From contig JAXGYX010000001.1 in NCBI GenBank assembly GCA_040772065.1, forward strand, positions 744,001-808,000: 64,000 nucleotides of DNA, read 5' to 3'. Origin of the DNA: JAXGYX01 sp040772065 (GTDB taxonomy: Bacteria; Bacillota; Clostridia; Saccharofermentanales; Fastidiosipilaceae). Positions 8,520 through 16,708 of this stretch are shown here, piece by piece; positions within the stretch are counted from its first letter, which is position 1; the number at the start of each line of letters is the position of its first letter. The notes under the pieces are model-generated. The model was not told where the DNA came from and made no database searches. It was given only the letters and a program-made list of their open reading frames with translations. Position numbers and translations under genes: made by a program.

Positions 8520-9603
8520 AATATCTTTGATTAGACATGCAAGACCTGATTTTCCTCTTGAGGAGCGCTATTGTTTGGGACAAAGCGATATGCCTCTGGG
8601 GAAAATCGGTCATCTGCAAGGTTGCCTCCTAAAAGCATTTTGGCAGGAAAAATCAATACCTGTTTTTTCCAGCCCTTTAAAAAGAGCAAAAGAAACGGCT
8701 GAATATATTGCGTCGGGGCAACAACCAATAACGATTGTGCAAGATTTGCAAGAATTAAATGCCGGGATCTGGGATGGCTATTGCTTTTCCGAAATCAAAC
8801 GAAAATGGCCCGAACTCTACGCAAAGCGTTCGGGCGCGTTCGCCAATGATTTGATTCCGGGCGCGGAAGATCATCACACCGGCCGGAAGCGTTTTGTTAG
8901 GGCTGTTGGCCATATTATTCAAACTATACCGGATGGCGAGACGGAAATTGCCGTTGTCGCTCATGCTACCGTGATACAATTATTGCTTGCGGATATCTTG
9001 TCCTGTTCAATGGCAGATGTTAAAAAATATAAATTGCCCTATGCCGGCTGGGTTTCCATTATCTATGATGAAGGTAAATTATCTTTGTTGAGTGGGCCAT
9101 CTGTGGCTAGGCCAAAACTATCGGATGATCTTTGCTTAGAATTGTTAAGAACAGCGGATTGTCCAATTAACGTCATTCGGCATTGTCAAAAAGTGGCGGA
9201 TACAGCCACAGAAATTGGCAGACAGCTCAATGAAAAAAACTTGCGTCTCGATTTGAATGTATTGAGAGAATCTGCTTATTTACACGATATGCTGAGGATG
9301 GAAAAAGACCATGAGAAAGCGACGGCGGATTTGCTGTCGTACTTAGGTTACCCTGATCATGCAAAACTGATCGCAATTCACAATACGGCTCAAAATGAAA
9401 TCATCTTAAATGAATCCAGTCTGCTTTATATAGCTGATAAAATGACGCAAAACGATCAAATCGTGCCCTTGCAAAAACGATTTGATCAAAGCTTTAGCAA
9501 ATGTTTAACAGCGGAAGCAAAAGAGGCGCATCAAAAACGTAAAAATTATGCTTTTGCTTTAAGTGCTCAGATAAACAAAATCATAGGTGGAAAAGTCAGT
9601 TAG
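8512..9603 (+). CDS. Histidine phosphatase-HD domain fusion, 3' end altered by IS insertion
   Basis: ATG at 8512 is preferred; a TTG at 8506 is also in frame. The N-terminus is a histidine phosphatase (SLIRHARPDFPLEERYCLGQ, the RHG-type motif; second His in AVVAHATVIQLLL). From about residue 205 there is an HD-type region (VIRHCQKVADTATEIG, then SAYLHDMLRM with the HD pair). CobC-like phosphatases and HD proteins both handle phosphorylated cofactors or nucleotides, fitting an operon for cofactor maturation. The stop codon at 9601 lies inside the IS. Removing the IS and one target copy restores GGKVIDDHINF and a stop at 10960-10962, so eight native C-terminal residues were replaced by a single Ser. 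Confidence 0.8.
   Translation: MIKISLIRHARPDFPLEERYCLGQSDMPLGKIGHLQGCLLKAFWQEKSIPVFSSPLKRAKETAEYIASGQQPITIVQDLQELNAGIWDGYCFSEIKRKWPELYAKRSGAFANDLIPGAEDHHTGRKRFVRAVGHIIQTIPDGETEIAVVAHATVIQLLLADILSCSMADVKKYKLPYAGWVSIIYDEGKLSLLSGPSVARPKLSDDLCLELLRTADCPINVIRHCQKVADTATEIGRQLNEKNLRLDLNVLRESAYLHDMLRMEKDHEKATADLLSYLGYPDHAKLIAIHNTAQNEIILNESSLLYIADKMTQNDQIVPLQKRFDQSFSKCLTAEAKEAHQKRKNYAFALSAQINKIIGGKVS
9591..9598. repeat. Target-site duplication, left copy (AAAAGTCA)
   Basis: An 8-bp direct repeat identical to 10932-10939, exactly abutting both ends of the IS256-family copy. Eight to nine bp is the usual IS256 duplication length. It proves this copy inserted as a single element into the phosphatase-HD gene. 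Confidence 0.9.
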
Positions 9604-10931
9604 TGTCAAATTTAGTTCGCAACTTCATAGAACTTCATTACAGCTTATGCGGCTTCTAACACGATTGATTCCAATGATCTGGCACTAAGATAGGCTCGAG
9701 AGCTGGACCAGTCCTCACTGTATTCCAGAAGGTAGATCGAAATCAATCGAACATAAGATTCAGGATTAGGGAAGATTCCAATTACCTTTGTCCTACGCCG
9801 AATCTCTCGATTCAACCGTTCCATAATATTGTTGGAACTGATTTTTCTGCTGTCCAGCGTGGGGAACGCATAAAACGTTAAACTGTCTTCCAGCCCTGCT
9901 TCCAAAATCTCAATTGCTTTTGGAAATCGTTTCTCATATAACTCAGCCAATCTGCGTGCCAGCACAACAGCTTCTTCCATGCTACTGGCCTGCCAGATGA
10001 GTTTGAGCTGAGCGGCGAAGCGGTCTTTTTCCGCTCTGGAAACATGTACCAGGATATTACGCATAAAATGTACTTTGCAACGTTGCCAGCTGCTGCCGGG
10101 AAAACATTTTCGAATAGCGGCCGTTAAGCCGTTATGAGCATCCGAGACAATTAGTTTTGGCGTTTTCAATCCTCGTTCACGCAAGCTTTGAAAAAGTAAG
10201 CGGTAGCTTTCTTCCGATTCTTCCAACATCGGCTCAATCGCTAGGATCTCACGATGACCGTCCTCTGCGACACCACAGACGATCTGAATCGCCATGCTGA
10301 CCACTCGATGATCATAACGAACCTTCTCGTAAAGAGCATCCACCCAAATCACCGGATAGTCCATGGTCAACGCTCGATGGCGAAAAGCCTCTGCTTGCTC
10401 ATTTAGCCCTTTCGTCATCTGACTGACCTGGCTTCCGGACAGGCTGTCTATCCCTAGACTTGCTGCCAGCCTTTCCATTTTTCGGGTGGATACGCCCTGA
10501 ATATATGCTTCCTGGACCACTTGAATCAGCGCTACCTCGCTGCGTTTGCGTTCCGTCACAAAAAACGGAATGTAACCACCTTTGCGCACTTTTGGAACCA
10601 TTAGATAGCTGGTGCCCATCCTCGTATCGAAGCGGCGTACGCGATATCCGCTGCGGCTGCTAATACGTTCTTCGCTTTGAGCATGTTTCTTTGCGCCAAT
10701 TTGATGGGACACTTCCGCTTCCATCAATTGATTGCAAAGCCATTCCAACATACTGCGCATTGGATCGTCCATTCCCATAAATTGCCAGAGCATTGCTTCT
10801 AGGTTTGTGGTATCTTGATTTTGAGTCATAGTGATTTCTCCTTACACCGATTTGTTTTTTTCCTTAACAATCATTGTAACGAAGTCCTATGACTCTTTCT
10901 TCTAAAGTTGCAAACTTAAATGTACGCTATC
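9599..10931 (-). mobile_element. IS256-family insertion sequence, copy A (1333 bp, complete)
   Basis: The ends are related imperfect inverted repeats: GTTAGTGTCAAATTTAGTTC at 9599 and, on the other strand from 10931, GATAGCGTACATTTAAGTTT; both continue into a shared GCAACTT. One transposase is encoded on the minus strand. The copy is flanked by an 8-bp direct repeat. It is nearly identical to copy B at 22848-24181, with the same transposase protein; copy B is one base longer because of an A-run difference upstream of the transposase. Confidence 0.93.
9645..10829 (-). CDS. IS256-family (Mutator-type) transposase, copy A
   Basis: A 394-residue DDE transposase. Catalytic acidic residues are visible in YPVIWVDALYEKVRYD, KLIVSDAHNGLTAA and SSNNIMERLNREIRRRTK; CKVHFMRNILVHV is the typical C-x2-H region of the family. 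The start follows AAGGAGAAATCACT. The amino-acid sequence is the same as copy B, so the element moved or was duplicated recently and both copies may still be active. Confidence 0.95.
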   Translation of the reverse strand: MTQNQDTTNLEAMLWQFMGMDDPMRSMLEWLCNQLMEAEVSHQIGAKKHAQSEERISSRSGYRVRRFDTRMGTSYLMVPKVRKGGYIPFFVTERKRSEVALIQVVQEAYIQGVSTRKMERLAASLGIDSLSGSQVSQMTKGLNEQAEAFRHRALTMDYPVIWVDALYEKVRYDHRVVSMAIQIVCGVAEDGHREILAIEPMLEESEESYRLLFQSLRERGLKTPKLIVSDAHNGLTAAIRKCFPGSSWQRCKVHFMRNILVHVSRAEKDRFAAQLKLIWQASSMEEAVVLARRLAELYEKRFPKAIEILEAGLEDSLTFYAFPTLDSRKISSNNIMERLNREIRRRTKVIGIFPNPESYVRLISIYLLEYSEDWSSSRAYLSARSLESIVLEAA

Positions 10932-10939
10932 AAAAGTCA
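10932..10939. repeat. Target-site duplication, right copy (AAAAGTCA)
   Basis: Second copy of the 8-bp repeat at 9591-9598. Reading on from here restores the displaced end of the phosphatase-HD gene, which stops at 10960-10962. Confidence 0.9.
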
Positions 10940-10980
10940 TCGATGATCATATCAATTTTTGAACAATAGTTTGCGAAAGA

Positions 10981-11015
10981 GTATGTTTAAGTTTGCAACT
11001 TTAATGTACCCTATC
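10981..11015 (-). mobile_element. Remnant of an IS256-type left end
   Basis: Read on the minus strand from 11015 the sequence begins GATAGGGTACATTAAAGTTG, closely matching the first 20 bases of the left end of the full IS copies (GATAGCGTACATTTAAGTTT). No transposase follows; only about 30 bp remain. It abuts and supplies the stop codon of the CdaR gene, so an earlier insertion or excision probably altered that gene's last codons. Confidence 0.6.
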
Positions 11016-12162
11016 ATCCAATTTGACCAAGATCTCTATAGAATAGCAAAGCGATGTAAAAAATTGGAGCTGATTTTGGCTTTCTTAAATCATAGCCGGA
11101 ATAATTATAAATTCTTTTAATTTGATATTGATAAGTATTTTTATGCATAAATAAAATCTCTGATGCTTTAGTAATTGAGCCATCCGTTTCAAACCACGCT
11201 TCGATGATTTTCATAAAATGCGGAATAAAGTCTTTAACTTCTGCAGGAAAAAGTTTGTATATGTAATCTCTTTTCTGATCAGTGCTGGTATTTTCAACAA
11301 AAAATTCAATTCTAATATCTTCGTTAAAAAAAATTGATTGTTTGTTAAGTATTGCAGCTTTGTATGACTGTTTTGCCTGTAATAACGGTATACTTAAAAC
11401 CGAACTACCGGATTCAGATCCATCTATACCAATATAAAAATCAAATTCAGTATATTCTTTTAATTCTTGTAATAAACTTTGAGAAAGATTAAGTATTTGT
11501 TTGTTTTTTGATGCAGGCAGTGCTACATAGATTATATTATTGCCTATTAAGGCATAAGTATCATTAAATTTTTCAAAAAAATATTGAATTTTTTGGTTGA
11601 TTTTAATTATAAGCATTTGTCTATCTTTAGTTGAATTTCCATTATTATCTTCATAATAGACAATCAAAATTCGCCGTAATTTCTTTAAATCTATATCTAA
11701 TAACTGAGCTCGATTATTAAAGATTTCTCCTTCGGCAACTCCCTCATCTAATATCCATGTATGTAAAAAATCTTGTTTAAGCTTTTCTCGATCCATATCG
11801 ATTTGCTTTTGCATAGAGTCGGCCAATAGAATTTCGGTAATTCTCTTAACTAATCTTGCATATGGAAAGACTTCTTCATAATATCCGGTTATACCGATAA
11901 TACCGAAAATTTTATCAAATACAAAAATAGGTAGATTTAGGCCGGCCTTTGTTCCACTATCTTCATCTTGAAGAGGAATATACAATTCATCTAAATTTTC
12001 AGCTATGATTTTTTGGGCACCATGATGTATATTTCCTATTCTGTTAGCATTAGTGCTTGCTATAATTTGACCATCCACATCAATAAAATTGGTATCGTGG
12101 CCGGTGATCTCACTAATTTCTGAAACGATTTCATTGATTGCTTTTTTTAATGAAATATACAT
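11014..12162 (-). CDS. cdaR: CdaR-family sugar-diacid transcriptional regulator
   Basis: A 382-residue regulator. The N-terminal about 130 residues match the sugar-diacid recognition domain (VSEISEITGHDTNFIDVDGQ, FGIIGITGYYEEVFPYARLV). The C-terminus carries the PucR-type HTH (ITKASEILFMHKNTYQYQIK, followed by RIYNYSGYDLRKP). CdaR proteins activate glucarate, galactarate or glycerate catabolism and are commonly divergent from garK, as here. The stop codon falls in an IS256 end remnant, so a few C-terminal residues may be non-native, but the HTH is intact. Confidence 0.88.
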   Translation of the reverse strand: MYISLKKAINEIVSEISEITGHDTNFIDVDGQIIASTNANRIGNIHHGAQKIIAENLDELYIPLQDEDSGTKAGLNLPIFVFDKIFGIIGITGYYEEVFPYARLVKRITEILLADSMQKQIDMDREKLKQDFLHTWILDEGVAEGEIFNNRAQLLDIDLKKLRRILIVYYEDNNGNSTKDRQMLIIKINQKIQYFFEKFNDTYALIGNNIIYVALPASKNKQILNLSQSLLQELKEYTEFDFYIGIDGSESGSSVLSIPLLQAKQSYKAAILNKQSIFFNEDIRIEFFVENTSTDQKRDYIYKLFPAEVKDFIPHFMKIIEAWFETDGSITKASEILFMHKNTYQYQIKRIYNYSGYDLRKPKSAPIFYIALLFYRDLGQIG

Positions 12163-12312
12163 TTTAATTCTTTATTCCTTCTATTGCGTGAAATCTTTCC
12201 CATTTTCACCTGATATTCTCAAAAAAATCAAAACATAAAAATCCAATGGTTTCATTTTGAACAACTAATAATAGGAAGAATATGACAAGTTTTTCAGCCG
12301 TATTTTGTTATA

Positions 12313-12326
12313 GATAACATGTTATC
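12313..12326. promoter_or_regulatory. Perfect 14-bp palindrome in the divergent regulator/garK promoter region
   Basis: GATAACATGTTATC is a perfect palindrome in the AT-rich 274-bp space between the CdaR gene and glycerate kinase. Its central position suits autoregulation and control of the catabolic operon. The binding protein is not proven; CdaR is the obvious candidate. Confidence 0.5.
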
Positions 12327-12436
12327 ACCATCGATATTATTATACAATAAAAAAAATCTGAAATTGATAATTTATTAAATCCGGCAAATGATTTTATGAT
12401 TTAAATCTATAAAATCAAATAATTAAAGGTGTAATT

Positions 12437-13588
12437 GTGAGGGTTTTTATGAAATTTATGGATGAAAAGAAAATTATTTTAATTCCTGATTCTTTTAAAG
12501 GAACCATGTCTTCAATAGAAGTTTGTGAAATTATGGAAAAATCAATTAAATCGTTTTTGCCAAAATGCGATGTTGTTTCCATACCTGTAGCTGATGGCGG
12601 TGAGGGTACGGTTGATGCGTTAGTAGCCGCTGTTGGTGGCGAAAAAATCTATACGGAAGTTACCGGTCCAAAACATAAACCCGTTAAATCATTTTTTGGT
12701 CTTTTGAATACGGGTGAAGCGGTTATAGAAATGGCGGCGGCGGCTGGTTTGCCCATGATGGGTGATGAGTTGGATGTTATGAACTCAACTAGTTTTGGTG
12801 TCGGTGAACTAATAATCAAAGCTCTCGAAAAAGGCCGTAATAAAATTGTTTTAGGTATAGGTGGTAGTGCGACAAATGATGGGGGCGCAGGTGCCGCGGC
12901 AGCTCTTGGTGTTAGATTTTTAGATAAAAATGGAAATCCTTTTGTCCCTGTTGGAGCTACTTTGAAGGATATTGAATCAATCGATACAAACCAAATTCAT
13001 CCTAACTTGAAACAGACTTCAATTAAAATCATGAGTGATATTAACAACCCTTTGTGTGGCGAAAATGGAGCCGCTGCGGTTTTTGGCGCACAAAAGGGAG
13101 CTACAAAAGAGATGATGCAGGAATTAGACGAAGGCTTAAGGCATTTCTCTGAAATCGTTAAACGAGATATCAAAGTTGATATTTTAAATTTGCCTGGAGC
13201 CGGGGCGGCAGGTGGAATGGGTGGTGGTATCCACGCTCTTTTCGATGCTGAATTGGAAATGGGTATTGATGTTGTTTTAGATGTTGTCAAATTTGAAGAC
13301 TTATTGAAGGATACGGCACTTGTTTTTTCAGGTGAAGGTAAAATTGATTCGCAATCACTTGGCGGTAAAGTGGTTATCGGTATTGCAAAACGAACAAAAA
13401 AAATGCATGTACCCCTAATCGCGGTGGTGGGAGATATCGCGGATGATATGAATGAAGCTTATGAGTATGGTGTTTCAGCAATTGTAAGCATTAATAGAGT
13501 GGCGCTTCCATATAAAAAAGTGAAAATTCGAGCAGAATCGGATCTCAAGTTAACTGTGGATGAAATTATGCGGTTACTTCTGTTGTAA
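12437..13588 (+). CDS. garK: Glycerate kinase (glycerate 2-kinase, GarK/GlxK family)
   Basis: Phosphorylates D-glycerate with ATP, feeding 2-phosphoglycerate into lower glycolysis. Family landmarks are IILIPDSFKGTMSSIEVCEI at the N-terminus, PVADGGEGTVDAL, GIGGSATNDGGAGAAAALG and LVFSGEGKIDSQSLGGK. The GTG start at 12437 follows AAAGGTG; in-frame ATGs at 12449 and 12458 are alternatives, so the first seven residues are uncertain. First gene of the operon divergent from CdaR; the hydroxyacid dehydrogenase follows after 49 bp. Confidence 0.93.
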   Translation: MRVFMKFMDEKKIILIPDSFKGTMSSIEVCEIMEKSIKSFLPKCDVVSIPVADGGEGTVDALVAAVGGEKIYTEVTGPKHKPVKSFFGLLNTGEAVIEMAAAAGLPMMGDELDVMNSTSFGVGELIIKALEKGRNKIVLGIGGSATNDGGAGAAAALGVRFLDKNGNPFVPVGATLKDIESIDTNQIHPNLKQTSIKIMSDINNPLCGENGAAAVFGAQKGATKEMMQELDEGLRHFSEIVKRDIKVDILNLPGAGAAGGMGGGIHALFDAELEMGIDVVLDVVKFEDLLKDTALVFSGEGKIDSQSLGGKVVIGIAKRTKKMHVPLIAVVGDIADDMNEAYEYGVSAIVSINRVALPYKKVKIRAESDLKLTVDEIMRLLLL

Positions 13589-13637
13589 ATTGTTTCATAA
13601 AATTTGGCAATAAAGATGTTGTAGAAAGGGAAAACAC

Positions 13638-14603
13638 ATGTCAAAGAAAATAGTGGTATTAGATGGTTACACAGAAAATCCGGGAGACTTATCTTGGGAT
13701 GATTTAAGAAAACTGGGAGATCTAACAGTCTATGATCGCACCCCAACAGATCAAGTGTTAGAGAGAATAGGAGATGCGGCATATGTATATACAAATAAAA
13801 CACCAATTACTAAAGAAACAATTGATGCTTCCACAAACCTGGAATTTATTGGTGTTTTAGCGACCGGATACAATGTTGTTGATGTTGATGCGGCCAAAGA
13901 AAAAAATATTCCTGTGTGTAATATACCTACTTATGGAACAACAGCTGTTTCTCAGTATGTCTTTGCTCTGTTATTGGAAATTTGTCATCATGTTGGTCAT
14001 CATTCCAATGCGGTTAAAGAAGGACGTTGGTCTTCAAATAAAGATTGGTGTTTCTGGGATTATCCGTTAATTGAATTAGCGGGCAAAACGATGGGCGTTG
14101 TTGGCTTTGGTAGAATTGGACAAAATACAGCGGAGATCGCCAAAGCGTTGGGTATGGAAGTGTTGGCTTTTGACACTCATTCAAATGAGGCAGGCAAAGC
14201 TTTAGCTGAATATGTTGAACTGGATGAATTATTTGCAAAATCCGATGTTATATCCTTGCACGTTCCTCTTTTCCCAAGTACCGAAAATATTATCCGTAAA
14301 GAAAATATTGAAAAAATGAAAACCGGCGTCATGATTATTAACACCTCAAGAGGACCACTTGTGAAAGAAGACGATATGGTTGAAGCTTTAAATTCAGGTA
14401 AAGTTGGATATTATGCGACAGATGTTGTCAGTACGGAACCAATTGAAGAAGACAACCCACTCTTAACTGCAAAAAACACTATTATTACACCACATATAGC
14501 TTGGGCTCCAAAAGAATCCAGACAGAGATTAATGGACATAGCGGTTGATAATTTACGTCAATATCAAGCAGGTAATACGATTAATGCAGTTAACCTGATT
14601 TGA
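13638..14603 (+). CDS. NAD-dependent D-2-hydroxyacid dehydrogenase (glycerate dehydrogenase/hydroxypyruvate reductase type)
   Basis: A 321-residue protein with the NAD loop GVVGFGRIGQNTAEIAKALG and the catalytic triad of the family: Arg in IINTSRGPLVKEDD, Glu in DVVSTEPIEEDNPLL, His in ITPHIAWAPKESRQRL. The N-terminal sequence is closest in style to HprA-like glycerate dehydrogenases. A good SD (GAAAGGG) precedes the ATG. Next to glycerate kinase it most likely reduces hydroxypyruvate to D-glycerate, the last redox step before 2-phosphoglycerate. Confidence 0.88.
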   Translation: MSKKIVVLDGYTENPGDLSWDDLRKLGDLTVYDRTPTDQVLERIGDAAYVYTNKTPITKETIDASTNLEFIGVLATGYNVVDVDAAKEKNIPVCNIPTYGTTAVSQYVFALLLEICHHVGHHSNAVKEGRWSSNKDWCFWDYPLIELAGKTMGVVGFGRIGQNTAEIAKALGMEVLAFDTHSNEAGKALAEYVELDELFAKSDVISLHVPLFPSTENIIRKENIEKMKTGVMIINTSRGPLVKEDDMVEALNSGKVGYYATDVVSTEPIEEDNPLLTAKNTIITPHIAWAPKESRQRLMDIAVDNLRQYQAGNTINAVNLI

Positions 14604-14953
14604 AATTTTCTCTGATATCATTAATTTACTCCACTGTTAATATCTCCGTTCTTCCTTTCAGCTTTACTCACTAAAAGGATACCTGAGCGGGTAATTGCGG
14701 TGGAGTTTCTTATTTTCCTACCGGCTGGTTTTTAACTTCCGCGCTCCTTACTGTTAAGTATATTTTGTAACATAACATATAAAATTTTTGCCGATTTTAT
14801 AATACTTTGTTGTTATTCATAACAAAAAAATCATATTATTATTGCTTGCAATTACATATGTTTGAATCCTCAAAAAGATTAAAATAAATTCATATCATAA
14901 GTGAAACAATTATATTGTAATACAGGTCTTTTATGAGAGAAAGGAAGTATCAA
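14604..14953. other. 350-bp intergenic region with a long-range inverted repeat
   Basis: AT-rich spacer inside the catabolic operon. ACTCCAC (14628-14634) and GTGGAGT (14700-14706) could pair across 65 nt; there is no T-run. The sequence before the next gene is rich in A/T with possible -10 boxes (for example TATATTGTAAT near 14911), so a second promoter is likely. Nothing else recognised. Confidence 0.4.
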
Positions 14954-15817
14954 ATGAGTAGGATTAAAGTTGCATTGGTAGGTGCGGCCGGCAAGATGGG
15001 CACAAGAACAAGTCGAAATTTATTAAAAGAAACAGAAAAATTTGAAGTTAAATGCGTTGAATCCGGTGATGTGGGTTTAAAAGTATTGAAGGAACGTGGA
15101 TTGGAACCATATACAGCTGAACAGGCTGTCCCCGGTGCGGATGTTGTCGTCTTAGCTGTTCCTGATAGTTTAATCTTAAAAATTTCAGAATCAATAACAC
15201 CGCTTATGAGCCCTGGCTCAGGTATGGTTATTTTAGACCCGGCAGCAGCGGTTGCAGGCGAACTGATCATGAAAGATGACTGTACTTATGCTGTCGCCCA
15301 TCCTTGTCATCCAAGTTATTTTAAAGATCAGGATACACTTGAAGCTAGAAATGACTATTTTGGAGGAGAAGGAGGAAAACAAGATATTGTAATGGCTAAG
15401 GTTCAAGGCGATGACGATGTTTTTGAACTTTGTAGAGAAGTTTCAAAACATATGTATGCCCCGGTAGAGAATGCGTTTGTCCTTGACAGTGTACAACAAA
15501 TTGCTTTTCTGGAACCAACTTTGGTTGAGACACTTGGAGCAACATGTCTATACGCAATGGCGGAAACTGTGAACGAGGCGGTAAAACGTGGAATTCCACG
15601 TGAAGCTGCAAATTCTTTCTTATCCGGTCACATTTATAATTTGAGTGCGAACTTTCTAGGATATATGGGCAATGTTCCTGTTTCAGATGCTTGCATGGTT
15701 GCGATGGATATTGGGAGACGTTTAGTTTTACGTGATGATTGGAAGAAAATCTGGGAAGATGAAAATCTAAAAAAGGTAATTTCAACGATGCTACATCCTG
15801 AAAATCCCCAAATCTAA
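14954..15817 (+). CDS. ApdH/phosphogluconate-dehydrogenase-like NAD(P) oxidoreductase
   Basis: ATG at 14954 is used because GAAAGGAAG precedes it; an upstream in-frame ATG at 14933 lacks an SD. The Rossmann start is IKVALVGAAGKMGTRTSRNL, followed by VVLAVPDSLILKI and AVAHPCHPSYFKD. The C-terminal half resembles the all-alpha PGDH_C domain (EPTLVETLGATCLYAMAETV). This is the family that includes D-apionate oxidoisomerase (ApdH). With a split transketolase next door it probably oxidises a sugar acid whose product is then cleaved. The exact substrate is not assignable from sequence. Confidence 0.65.
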   Translation: MSRIKVALVGAAGKMGTRTSRNLLKETEKFEVKCVESGDVGLKVLKERGLEPYTAEQAVPGADVVVLAVPDSLILKISESITPLMSPGSGMVILDPAAAVAGELIMKDDCTYAVAHPCHPSYFKDQDTLEARNDYFGGEGGKQDIVMAKVQGDDDVFELCREVSKHMYAPVENAFVLDSVQQIAFLEPTLVETLGATCLYAMAETVNEAVKRGIPREAANSFLSGHIYNLSANFLGYMGNVPVSDACMVAMDIGRRLVLRDDWKKIWEDENLKKVISTMLHPENPQI

Positions 15818-15841
15818 GTGATCTATTATTAGGAGTTTTAA

Positions 15842-16672
15842 ATGGAAGTTAATAAAATAGATAATTTACGGAAAAAAGCAGCTCGAATAAGACTAGAAGC
15901 GATACGCATGGTTTATGAAGCTGGTGACGGTCATCCTGGTCCGGCTTTGTCGATCGCTGATATCTTAACATATTTATATTTTGAAGAAATGAATATAAAT
16001 CCTGAAGAACCGGAATGGTCAGAAAGGGACAGATTTGTATTGTCTAAAGGACATGGCTATTGCTCTTATTATGCTGTATTGAGCGAAAGAGGCTATTATG
16101 GCGAACCGGTGAAAGATTTTAAGCTTCGTTGCCTAAATAGCCCATTTCAGGGTCATCCGGTTCAAGGATATGTTAAGGGGATTGATAGTACTTCCGGTTC
16201 TTTAGGAAATGGTCTATCAATAGCAGGTGGGATGGCTAAAGCTTCAAAAATCAATAAAAATTCCTACAATGTTTACTGTATCACAGGAGATGGTGAGCTT
16301 GAAGAAGGTTCAATTTGGGAAGGTGTTAATTTTGGAGCTTCTCAAAAATTGGACAATCTCTTTGTTTTTGTTGATAGAAATGGATGGCAAAGCGGCGACA
16401 GTGTGGAAGCAATTCTTGGCATGAATAATGTCGAAGACAGATTTCAAGCTTTTGGATGGGATACACAAGTAATTGAAGGACATGATTTTGAAGAACTGGA
16501 AAGAGCCCTTGATAAAGCAAAAACGATTAAAAACAAACCCCATGTAATCGTATGCGATGATATTAAGGGCAAAGGAGTTTCTTTCATGGAAAATAATAAC
16601 GCTTGGCATAAAAAGACGCCTACCGAAGAAGAGTATTTAATAGCAAAACGCGAATTAAGTGCCGAGTTCTGA
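15842..16672 (+). CDS. Transketolase, N-terminal (TPP-binding) subunit
   Basis: A 276-residue split-transketolase subunit. Landmarks are RLEAIRMVYEAGDGHPGPAL, FVLSKGHGYCSYYAVL, TSGSLGNGLSIAGGMAKA and the TPP/Mg motif CITGDGELEEGSIWEGVNFG with the later Asn in FVDRNGW. Together with the next gene it makes one active enzyme that moves a two-carbon ketol unit. Such AptA/AptB-like pairs occur in apiose-type and other specialised sugar pathways. It follows the ApdH-like gene by 24 bp. Confidence 0.9.
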   Translation: MEVNKIDNLRKKAARIRLEAIRMVYEAGDGHPGPALSIADILTYLYFEEMNINPEEPEWSERDRFVLSKGHGYCSYYAVLSERGYYGEPVKDFKLRCLNSPFQGHPVQGYVKGIDSTSGSLGNGLSIAGGMAKASKINKNSYNVYCITGDGELEEGSIWEGVNFGASQKLDNLFVFVDRNGWQSGDSVEAILGMNNVEDRFQAFGWDTQVIEGHDFEELERALDKAKTIKNKPHVIVCDDIKGKGVSFMENNNAWHKKTPTEEEYLIAKRELSAEF

Positions 16673-16708
16673 AATAGAGCAAATTAATTGAAGTGAAAGG
16701 AAATTCGT

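Noticed and set aside
13638..14603. Phosphonate or phosphite dehydrogenase assignment for the hydroxyacid dehydrogenase
   Set aside because: Neighbouring glycerate kinase and the overall HprA-like sequence make glycerate/hydroxypyruvate the simpler reading; no phosphonate genes are nearby.
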